Source of the DNA: a virus
Reading direction: 5' to 3' (one strand)
Length of the DNA: 37,230 nt
IMG/VR virus record: IMGVR_UViG_3300028595_000033
Span: 1 to 37,230 of that record
Shown one piece after another: positions 1-5,419 of the stretch. Each line of letters opens with the position of its first letter. Positions within the stretch are counted from its first letter, which is position 1. A program made the translations under genes and the position numbers. A model generated the notes under the pieces. The model ran no database searches. It was not told the DNA's origin and saw nothing but the letters and a program-made list of their open reading frames with translations.

Positions 1-239
1 AAAACAGGAAAACCAGAAGACGAGAAAGAATACATCATTACAGTTGTTGATGATGCTTTGGTTATAAGATGTGAAGAGAATGAACTGAAAGACCCTAACG
101 GGAAACCTGTCATACCTTTTGTTGCGATGCACGACCAGCCAGTACCAGGGGAGTATTACGCTATTGGAGACGCAGAGCCTATTATGTCTCTACAGAAAGA
201 AATGAACGATCTTAGGAATTTAAGACAGGATTACAATAA
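1..239. repeat. Left copy of terminal repeat (contig overlap)
   Basis: Bases 1-239 equal 36992-37230 except at position 113 (T here, G at 37104). The portal reading frame continues in phase from the right copy into the left one, so this is the overlap of a circular or circularly permuted assembly, or a short direct terminal repeat. The unit length is 36,991 bp. Confidence 0.95.
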
Positions 240-972
240 CCAAGCTTTATATCCTGAATGGATGGTGCGTAAAGGTTCAGGTATTAATCCATTCCAATTA
301 GTACATAAGCCTAATAATATAATCTTGGTTGACGATATGCAGTCTCTAGAGCCTGTTCCTAAAGACTTAGTACCTCAATCAGGTTATAGAGAAGAAGAAA
401 GCTTAAACCAAGATATTCAGGAAACTACCTCAACTACAAATTTCGCGTCTCCTGGTGCAACATCTGCATTTACTGATACCGCAACTGGTGCGGCAATAAG
501 ACAAGAAGAACAGAATACAAGAATGAAATTAAAAGTAGAATACTTAGACGATGCCGTTAGTGAGCTTGGCAGAAAGATACTGTTGATAGTTGGCCACGAA
601 CTCGAAGATAATATTGAAATACCAGACGAAGATAATTTCCATACTGTTTATAAAGATGCTTTCAAAAAAATGGCAGAAGGATTTAGTCCACAGGTCGTTT
701 CAGGATCAATGGCGGCTGATACCCCAAGCGAAAGACGTAACGAGGCTATAGCAAGAGGTAACATAGCTTTACAGTACGCTCAAGCTGGCGTTCCTGTTAA
801 TTTAGAAGCTGAATACAAGAATATAATGTCTGAAGGCTTTAAGGTCGGGGATACAGATTCCTTATTAAAAGAAGCGCCACCACAGGGTACACCTGAAGGC
901 GGAGCGCCATTAATGGAAGCACCAGCACCAGAACAACCTAACCCAGAATTAGATGGACCTCCTAAAATTTAA
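1..972 (+). CDS. Portal protein, C-terminal part (continues from the window's right end)
   Basis: This is the C-terminal 323 codons of the portal (head-tail connector) protein, open from base 1 with no start of its own. Joined to the segment starting at 36113 it gives a protein of about 616 residues. The portal ring sits at one capsid vertex, docks the terminase and passes DNA. Here one sees the typical middle section with PIMSLQKEMNDLRNLR (a helix rich in polar residues), the stretch ATSAFTDTATGAAIRQEEQNTR, and an acidic, Pro-rich tail. The frame ends at TAA 970-972, overlapping the next ORF by 20 nt. The family call rests on position (after TerL, before scaffold and capsid), length and sequence style. 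I know of no single diagnostic motif. Confidence 0.85.
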   Translation, partial: KTGKPEDEKEYIITVVDDALVIRCEENELKDPNGKPVIPFVAMHDQPVPGEYYAIGDAEPIMSLQKEMNDLRNLRQDYNNQALYPEWMVRKGSGINPFQLVHKPNNIILVDDMQSLEPVPKDLVPQSGYREEESLNQDIQETTSTTNFASPGATSAFTDTATGAAIRQEEQNTRMKLKVEYLDDAVSELGRKILLIVGHELEDNIEIPDEDNFHTVYKDAFKKMAEGFSPQVVSGSMAADTPSERRNEAIARGNIALQYAQAGVPVNLEAEYKNIMSEGFKVGDTDSLLKEAPPQGTPEGGAPLMEAPAPEQPNPELDGPPKI

Positions 973-1240
973 ATTATTCCAATCAGGAATGACGGAAGAA
1001 GAAAAAGAAAACCTCGCTAAACACGAGGAAGTTGAAGCTATATTTAAAGAAGAAGCTAGTAAGGTTGCTTCCACTATGTCATCTAAAGGGTTTGGAATCA
1101 TCTTAGATAAAATAGTTGATGAAATGGAGGTATGTAAAAACAAATTACTTACATGTAAAGAGAAAGACCTTGCACGTTTACAATTAGAAATCAAAATAAG
1201 AAAAGAGTTCTTAGATAAATGGACACCTTATGCAGGTTGA
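953..1240 (+). CDS. Small helical protein between portal and scaffold, unknown
   Basis: This 95-residue ORF overlaps the portal stop by 20 nt, which suggests translational coupling. It is highly charged (many Glu and Lys), predicted largely alpha-helical, and has no Cys pair, membrane segment or recognisable motif. The first ATG has no Shine-Dalgarno site. A second possible start lies at the Met of SGMTEEEKENLAKHEE (991), which would reduce the overlap. Its place between portal and scaffold suggests a role in head assembly, but nothing in the sequence fixes a function. Confidence 0.6.
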   Translation: MDLLKFKLFQSGMTEEEKENLAKHEEVEAIFKEEASKVASTMSSKGFGIILDKIVDEMEVCKNKLLTCKEKDLARLQLEIKIRKEFLDKWTPYAG

Positions 1241-1285
1241 TTGCCCCAAAGTCCCTTTTCCTCCCACTTCGGTGGGTTGGGGCAA
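1241..1285 (+). other. Two-stem RNA hairpin with UUCG tetraloop
   Basis: TTGCCCCAA (1241-1249) is perfectly complementary to TTGGGGCAA (1277-1285). Inside it CCCAC (1263-1267) pairs with GTGGG (1272-1276) around a TTCG tetraloop, leaving a 13-nt left bulge. It lies in the 86-nt gap between 1240 and the scaffold gene. No T-run follows, so it is not a classical intrinsic terminator. It could be an RNA stability or processing element. Confidence 0.7.
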
Positions 1286-1326
1286 CCAGCTTACATAGCT
1301 GATCTTTACAATTAACGTCTAATACT

Positions 1327-1938
1327 ATGGATGAAGATACCTCAAACGAGGAGGTAGTCGAGGAAACCGTTGCAGAAACGCCCGAAACTACCGAATCAGA
1401 GCCTTCTAGCGAAGCAGTAGAGCCTCGAGAAGAGAAACCTCTATACGCTGGCAAGTATAAAAGTGCTGAAGAGTTAGAAAAGGCTTACCAAGAAGCTCAA
1501 CGCTTAATCTCTGAACAAGGGCAAAAGCTGAAAGCCTCTGAGAATCCTTTACCTGCTGATAAACAAGCGATTATCGATGAGTTAAAAGCCTTAGGGGTTG
1601 TAACTGCGGATGACCTTAAAAAACAGCAGGCTATAATGAATCAGGCACAAAAAGACAGCCTTGAAATAAAGGAGCTTGGTTTAAATCAAGATCAAGAAAC
1701 AGTTTTAAGGAATTACGCTAATAGCAGTGCAAATCTTTCTAAGAGCATGACAGAATGCTGGAATGAGTTACAGGCTTTAGCAGGAGGGAAAGTTGTTTCA
1801 AGAAAAACTACAATTAAACCTAAACCAGGTAACAAAACAGGATTTGTTGAAAAGTCCGCATCTGAACTAGCAAAGTTGCCAAAAGCGGAATACGACAAAT
1901 ATTGGATAGATTACGCTAATCATAAAGCTGGGATTTAA
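1327..1938 (+). CDS. Scaffold / capsid assembly protein
   Basis: The protein has 203 residues. Residues 1-35 are extremely acidic (runs of Glu, Asp, Thr, Ser), followed by LYAGKYKSAEELEKAYQEA (about 38-56), a pattern very common at the start of phage scaffolding proteins. A helical, coiled-coil-prone middle and a basic C-terminal region (KTTIKPKPGNKTG, then a short helix) fit a scaffold whose tail binds capsid protein. Scaffolds fill the procapsid during assembly and then leave. It sits between portal and major capsid, as expected. The start ATG lies in a TAATACTATGG context without Shine-Dalgarno. The call rests on composition and position. Confidence 0.8.
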   Translation: MDEDTSNEEVVEETVAETPETTESEPSSEAVEPREEKPLYAGKYKSAEELEKAYQEAQRLISEQGQKLKASENPLPADKQAIIDELKALGVVTADDLKKQQAIMNQAQKDSLEIKELGLNQDQETVLRNYANSSANLSKSMTECWNELQALAGGKVVSRKTTIKPKPGNKTGFVEKSASELAKLPKAEYDKYWIDYANHKAGI

Positions 1939-1955
1939 TTCCTAATTTTAATGAT

Positions 1956-2336
1956 ATGGCTCGACAAATGTATCAATCGATTGCCGCTACAGACCTATCC
2001 GCAAGCCCTTCCGCAACTGAAACAATCTCAGCCCCATTCGATGGAGTCTTGAGAATTGATGAATGTTATTTGCGTGCTGGTGAAGTGGTCTTTTTAGCGT
2101 CATCAACCGTTGCTACTGTCTACATTACCGTAGGAGGTACAACCGTTGCTACAGCTACTCCGAGTTCTACAACGCTTGCAGCTATCGGAGACACTCAGGG
2201 GCTTACCGCTTCCAGTGATAAGTATATTGAGTTTTCTGCTGGTGACGACATTGTAGTAGGACATGACGTGAAAGCCGAAGGAACTACCGTAACAGGTACC
2301 ACTTATTGGCATTTATCCCTTGAATGGGGTGTTTAA
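1956..2336 (+). CDS. Putative capsid decoration/structural protein, copy 1
   Basis: This 126-residue protein is rich in Thr, Ser, Ala and Val and is predicted all-beta, with no signal or membrane segment. It is clearly paralogous to the next gene: both start with a (Q)MYQSIAATDLSAS-like segment, share (A/T)AIGDTQ in the middle and KYI(E/Y)F(S/D)AGDDIV, and end with Y(W/F)HLSLE. It lies between scaffold and major capsid protein, where head decoration or head-fibre proteins often lie. The surface role is inferred. Confidence 0.7.
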   Translation: MARQMYQSIAATDLSASPSATETISAPFDGVLRIDECYLRAGEVVFLASSTVATVYITVGGTTVATATPSSTTLAAIGDTQGLTASSDKYIEFSAGDDIVVGHDVKAEGTTVTGTTYWHLSLEWGV

Positions 2337-2354
2337 TTCTCTAACCCAAAAGAT

Positions 2355-2732
2355 ATGAGACAATATTACTCTAGTATTGCTGCTGCTGATTTATCAGCTT
2401 CCAGTGCTACTACAGAAACTCTATCAGTTCCCTTCGCAGGAAGGTTGCTAATAGATGAAAGTTATATCAGGGTAGGGGAAGCTGTTGGTGCTGCTACTAC
2501 AGCGGCTACCTGTACTGTATCAGTTGGCGGGATTGCCGCTGCTACATTAACACCCGATTCTACGGCTCTAACAGCTATCGGAGACACTCAAGTCTTCGCA
2601 CCAGTAACAGGAGGTGAAAAGTATATTTACTTTGATGCCGGTGACGACATAGTTATGGCTCACACTCAATGTACTGGAGGTACTACCACTGGTACGGCTT
2701 ATTTCCATCTATCGCTGGAGTTTGCCCACTAG
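2355..2732 (+). CDS. Putative capsid decoration/structural protein, copy 2 (paralogue)
   Basis: This 125-residue protein is a diverged tandem copy of the preceding gene, aligned nearly end to end (IAAADLSASSATTETLS, AIGDTQVF, KYIYFDAGDDIV, YFHLSLEF). It has an internal CTVSVGG beta-strand-like segment and one more Cys than copy 1. The 18-nt spacer between copies has no Shine-Dalgarno and no promoter. The divergence suggests an old duplication whose products may form a heteromer or decorate different capsid sites. Function is inferred from position only. Confidence 0.7.
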   Translation: MRQYYSSIAAADLSASSATTETLSVPFAGRLLIDESYIRVGEAVGAATTAATCTVSVGGIAAATLTPDSTALTAIGDTQVFAPVTGGEKYIYFDAGDDIVMAHTQCTGGTTTGTAYFHLSLEFAH

Positions 2733-2748
2733 TTATAAAAAGGAAAAG

Positions 2749-2773
2749 GGTAAATCTTAATATTTAATTTACC
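2749..2773 (+). promoter_or_regulatory. Hairpin just upstream of major capsid start
   Basis: GGTAAAT (2749-2755) pairs perfectly with ATTTACC (2767-2773) across an 11-nt loop. The hairpin ends 5 nt before the capsid ATG at 2779. There is no Shine-Dalgarno, so the structure may help position the ribosome or protect the messenger's 5' side. Confidence 0.45.
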
Positions 2774-2778
2774 TTAAT

Positions 2779-2820
2779 ATGGCTAACTTAACAGTAACCA
2801 CTTCGGCCAACTTCATTCCT
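2779..2820 (+). CDS. Major capsid protein, exon 1
   Basis: Fourteen codons encode MANLTVTTSANFIP. Unspliced reading adds only two Arg codons and then stops at TAA (2827-2829). The exon ends in CATTCCT (2814-2820), which pairs with the intron's internal guide sequence with the required U.G at the splice site. Joined to base 3523 the frame continues as ...NFIP-EKWSTDIMRATES, a natural capsid N-terminus. The spliced protein has 273 residues. The ATG lies in an AT-rich context without Shine-Dalgarno. Confidence 0.88.
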
Positions 2821-2921
2821 AGACGTTAACTCCAAAAATTGGGAATGTAAAATCTCTTCTGATTAATCGGGAAAGCCCGACAGGGTAACCCACAACAAGT
2901 TCCACATGATCCTTAACAACA

Positions 2922-2951
2922 TTGACAATTGAGATATAAGAATGCTACAAT
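2922..2951 (+). promoter_or_regulatory. Sigma-70-like promoter inside the intron
   Basis: TTGACA (2922-2927), an 18-nt spacer and TACAAT (2946-2951). The predicted start of transcription falls at or next to the endonuclease ATG (2958), six bases after the -10 box, so this transcript would be leaderless. CAACATTG (2917-2924) and CAATGTTG (2948-2955) form an 8-bp inverted repeat overlapping both boxes. Confidence 0.6.
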
Positions 2952-2957
2952 GTTGGT

Positions 2958-3419
2958 ATGAAATTAACAGACCAATACATAGCAGGCTTTATAGACGGAG
3001 AAGGATACTTAAGCATTCTAAAACTACGTAGAAAATCCGCCAGAGGCGGGATATGGTATCAACCTTGTATAAAAATCTCCCAGAGAGAAAAAGATTCTGA
3101 GATATTGTGTCTGATACATGCACGATATAAAGGAACAATCAATAAAAGGAGGGTTTATACAGACAATTCACTGCCTAGCATCACACTTGATATAAAAAAC
3201 AGGAAAGTAATTAAAGAAATGCTTACAAATATTCTCCCCTATCTTGTCGTTAAAAAGAAACAAGCCGAATTATTATTAGAATTTCTTGCATTGCCCCAAG
3301 TGAAAACCAGAAGACCCGAAAAACTTTTCACTATAGACGATTTAAAAGAAAAACAATCTCAATTGTACGAAGTGGCTCGAAAATTAAACCAACGTGGAAT
3401 AGTTGTAGAGACTAAGTGA
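2958..3419 (+). CDS. LAGLIDADG homing endonuclease encoded in the intron
   Basis: This 153-residue protein is a single-motif LAGLIDADG enzyme. The motif is IAGFIDGEGYLSI (residues 8-20), where the Asp/Glu pair is the metal-binding acid. Such enzymes dimerise and cut intron-less capsid alleles so that repair copies the intron in; some also help RNA folding. The middle has a basic saddle-like region (KLRRKSARGG, KISQREKD) and the C-terminal part carries LEFLALPQVKTRRPEKL, common to this family. The stop TGA (3417-3419) lies in intron core helices P3/P7, so coding and ribozyme constraints overlap. It has its own promoter and no Shine-Dalgarno. Confidence 0.9.
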   Translation: MKLTDQYIAGFIDGEGYLSILKLRRKSARGGIWYQPCIKISQREKDSEILCLIHARYKGTINKRRVYTDNSLPSITLDIKNRKVIKEMLTNILPYLVVKKKQAELLLEFLALPQVKTRRPEKLFTIDDLKEKQSQLYEVARKLNQRGIVVETK

Positions 3420-3522
3420 AGAGACTCCGAAAGGAGATGCGATAGTCCGATCTGCGCATATAGAAAGAAAAGCGCAGAGGTAGGCAGAAATGACCTACCC
3501 CCCGAAAGGGAGTAACAAATTG

Positions 3523-4302
3523 GAAAAATGGAGTACCGATATTATGAGAGCCACAGAAAGCAACTTAGTACTTGCAAACCTTGTTCATGACTACAGCTCA
3601 ATGGTTTCAGACAATGGAGACACTATCCACGTTCCTAACCTTTCTAACCTAACTGCTAATGACAAGGTGGCTGGTGCTGACGTTTCTTTCCAGGCTCCAA
3701 CAGAAACCAAAATTGACATTTCTCTAGACACGCATAAAGAAGCTTCTTTCAAACTAGAAGATATCACTAAAGTACAGTCAAATGTTGATCTAAACGCTGA
3801 GTACACAGGAAAAGCAGGTTATGCTCTTGCTAAAGCTATCGATTCTGCTTTAGCCGCTCTTGCTGCTTCTTTCTCTCAAACAAAAGGAACCTACGCAACT
3901 GCTATCACAACTGATGTGATTCTTGATTCTATTGAACTTCTTGATGTAGCAGACGCTCCACAAGATGATCGTCACTTTGTAATGAAACCAGGTACTAAAC
4001 GTGACATTATAGATATCACAACTTATGTATCTAACGATTTCGTGAACGGTAAACCAGTTGAAAGCGGTAAAATCGGTTCTTTATACGGTGTAAACACTTA
4101 CATTTCTAACAACATCTATAACGCTGCTACTAACGTAAATGATATGATGTTCCATAGAGATGCTATGGGTCTTGCACTTCAGAAAGCTCCTAAAACTAAT
4201 GCTTGGTACAACCCTGCTGCAATTGCGTGGGAAGTTGTAACTGATACTATATTTGGAGTTGCTGAAATGAGAGATGACCACGCAGTGCTAGTTAAAACAT
4301 AG
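3523..4302 (+). CDS. Major capsid protein, exon 2
   Basis: 260 codons encode residues 15 to 273 plus stop. The frame is open upstream to an apparent ATG at 3490, but that part (MTYPPKGSNKL) is intron sequence from P9.1/P9.2 and is not expected in the mature protein. The exon starts EKWSTDIMRATESNLVLA and continues with a mixed alpha/beta body (AYALAKAIDSALAAL helix; GTKRDIIDITTYVSNDFVNG; GSLYGVNTYISNNI), like HK97-fold capsid proteins of the P22/gp5-like set, which build the icosahedral shell. A relatively high share of GCT/ACT/AAC codons suggests strong expression. Confidence 0.9.
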   Translation, partial: EKWSTDIMRATESNLVLANLVHDYSSMVSDNGDTIHVPNLSNLTANDKVAGADVSFQAPTETKIDISLDTHKEASFKLEDITKVQSNVDLNAEYTGKAGYALAKAIDSALAALAASFSQTKGTYATAITTDVILDSIELLDVADAPQDDRHFVMKPGTKRDIIDITTYVSNDFVNGKPVESGKIGSLYGVNTYISNNIYNAATNVNDMMFHRDAMGLALQKAPKTNAWYNPAAIAWEVVTDTIFGVAEMRDDHAVLVKT

Positions 4303-4319
4303 TATTTAACCCATCTATT

Positions 4320-4463
4320 ATGGCTACAACAGTTTATACAATATCCTTAAAGGATAAAACAGGTGACGATGCCTATCCTACAGACCAAGCGTCTGGCTCT
4401 GCTGTTACGGCAATGACTGCCACAGAAGAAGACGGTGTCCTTACACTGACTTGTACAACTTAA
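4320..4463 (+). CDS. Small Thr-rich protein after capsid gene, unknown
   Basis: This 47-residue ORF (MATTVYTISLKDK...) starts 17 nt after the capsid stop in a TTATTATGG context and ends TCTT-stop. It is Thr/Ala/Asp-rich and predicted beta. It may be a small head protein expressed with the capsid gene, but this is inferred from position and from codon style only. Confidence 0.55.
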   Translation: MATTVYTISLKDKTGDDAYPTDQASGSAVTAMTATEEDGVLTLTCTT

Positions 4464-4467
4464 TTGT

Positions 4468-4503
4468 TTTACACTCCACCCGTTATCATGATATAATGGG
4501 TGG
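4468..4503 (+). promoter_or_regulatory. Promoter overlapping a strong hairpin
   Basis: TTTACA (4468-4473), an 18-nt spacer and TATAAT (4492-4497) form a good sigma-70-like promoter upstream of the gene at 4529. The same stretch forms an 11-bp stem: CCACCCGTTAT (4476-4486) with ATAATGGGTGG (4493-4503), one G.U pair, 6-nt loop. No T-run follows, so the stem is unlikely to be an intrinsic terminator by itself. Confidence 0.6.
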
Positions 4504-4528
4504 TAGTAAAATCATTAACTAAAATACT

Positions 4529-4897
4529 ATGGCAGAATCATTATTTAATACACAAGAAGACAAAACACCTGTTTGGCTTTCAAAGCCTGGTGTTGAGCCT
4601 AGGGTTTTCCCGGCAAGCGCAGTAAAAAAGCTTTTGGCTGACAAAAATAAAGGCTGGGAAGTTTGCGACCCAGAATTTACACCTAGCAAAAGAATCAGGC
4701 CAACAGATGACGGCAAAACACACGCCTCAAATAAAAACGCTAACACTGAACTTACAGGAAGACAGCTTGAAGCTAAGTTAGCGTTAAGTTTTACGGAATT
4801 AAAACAAATAGCAGAAGAGTTAGGTATAGAATCAAAACACATCCGTTCAAAAAAAGGGATGTTAGAATTACTAGAAAGGGAAAAAAAACTTTATTAA
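4529..4897 (+). CDS. Virion-region protein with SAP/Rho-N-like C-terminal helices
   Basis: The protein has 122 residues. Residues 1-60 look like a beta-rich domain (VWLSKPGVEPRVFPAS, KGWEVCDPEF), as in small phage proteins that follow the capsid gene. Residues 75-120 form a helical unit, TGRQLEAKLALSFTELKQIA then EELGI and KGMLELLE, resembling the SAP/Rho N-terminal fold that binds nucleic acid. It starts in an AAAATACTATGG context and probably has its own promoter. Function is unknown; a head-completion or DNA-end role is only a possibility. Confidence 0.65.
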   Translation: MAESLFNTQEDKTPVWLSKPGVEPRVFPASAVKKLLADKNKGWEVCDPEFTPSKRIRPTDDGKTHASNKNANTELTGRQLEAKLALSFTELKQIAEELGIESKHIRSKKGMLELLEREKKLY

Positions 4898-4902
4898 GGT
4901 TT

Positions 4903-5016
4903 ATGGATATTAATTCACCAGATTACTACGAGCAAGTTCTACTAAGGGATAGAAAGTTTGCTACACGTTTACTTAATTTCTTTATTAGAATATTCCGTGC
5001 CATTAAGATACGCTAG
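4903..5016 (+). CDS. 37-residue basic mini-protein
   Basis: MDINSPDYYEQVLLRDRK then a basic amphipathic helix (TRLLNFFIRIFRAIKIR) and TAG. It begins 5 nt after the previous stop and overlaps the preferred GTG start of the next gene (4997) by 20 nt, so the two could be coupled. It is short and could be a chance ORF, but the spacing and amino acid use look natural. Confidence 0.45.
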   Translation: MDINSPDYYEQVLLRDRKFATRLLNFFIRIFRAIKIR

Positions 5017-5419
5017 CCGAGATACATCGTATATTATAGGGGAAGCAGATACAGCCGCTACATTAACAGCGGCTTATGCTGATAACCAGATTAGCTTTCC
5101 AACGCCTGAATTTGATAAGGCTACTCTTTTTGTTACCTATATACCAGCCGAAAATGCAAGGAATTTGTATATTCAGGTAGAAGGTGGGCCTACGGATAGC
5201 GATTTTTTCCCGAAAACAGCTCTTTTAGACGCTGATACGGGTGTCTCTACGCTTTTAGATCATATCGGACAGCTACCAGGTACAACGGCAAGCACAATTT
5301 ATAAAAAAAGGTGGGAAATTCCAATTTCTGACAAATTTTTACGAGTTTCTGTTAAAGAAGATGGTGCTGATACGTTCGGACTAGTCACTGTTCAAATAAT
5401 CCTTAGATACTTACATTAA
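4997..5419 (+). CDS. Virion structural protein, unknown
   Basis: 141 residues from GTG at 4997, reading MPLRYASRDTSYIIGEAD. An upstream TTG at 4958 in the same frame would add 13 residues, but those codons (LHVYLISLLEYS) are shared with the preceding ORF in another frame and do not look native. The protein is predicted all-beta, with TAATLTAAYADNQISFPTP and DKATLFVTYIPAENARNLYIQVEGG. The segment GPTDSDFF and terminal VTVQIILRY fit a jelly-roll-like surface protein. It lies directly upstream of the fibre gene with no gap, so a fibre-attachment or decoration role is plausible. Confidence 0.65.
   Translation: MPLRYASRDTSYIIGEADTAATLTAAYADNQISFPTPEFDKATLFVTYIPAENARNLYIQVEGGPTDSDFFPKTALLDADTGVSTLLDHIGQLPGTTASTIYKKRWEIPISDKFLRVSVKEDGADTFGLVTVQIILRYLH

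Larger units (their letters stand above)
2821..3522 (+). other. Group I intron in the major capsid gene
   Basis: This is a 702-nt self-splicing intron. Visible core elements: P1 (exon CATTCCT 2814-2820 with guide GGGAATG 2841-2847, U.G at the junction); P3 (CTCTTC 2854-2859 with GAAGAG 3418-3423); P4 (GGG 2869-2871 with CCC 2889-2891); P5 (CCC 2876-2878 with GGG 2883-2885, loop GACA); P7 (GACTA 3410-3414 with TAGTC 3443-3447); P8 (CTCC 3425-3428, GAAA loop, GGAG 3433-3436); P9 (CTGCGC 3452-3457 with GCGCAG 3472-3477); then GGTAGG/CCTACC (3479-3484, 3494-3499) and CCC-GAAA-GGG (3501-3510). The terminal G is 3522. The endonuclease ORF sits in the P6 loop, and its last codons supply the P7 and P3 strands. 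Confidence 0.92.

Noticed and set aside
3490-3522. ATG at 3490 as start of the capsid gene
   Set aside because: These bases form intron helices P9.1 and P9.2; the spliced start at 2779 gives a normal capsid N-terminus and explains the short upstream exon.
4476-4503. Intrinsic terminator after the capsid gene
   Set aside because: The stem is strong but is followed by GTAAAATC and not a T-run, and its right arm contains a -10 box.
4958-4996. TTG at 4958 as start of the 4997 gene
   Set aside because: The extra residues come from sequence that codes the 4903-5016 ORF in another frame; GTG at 4997 gives a neater start.
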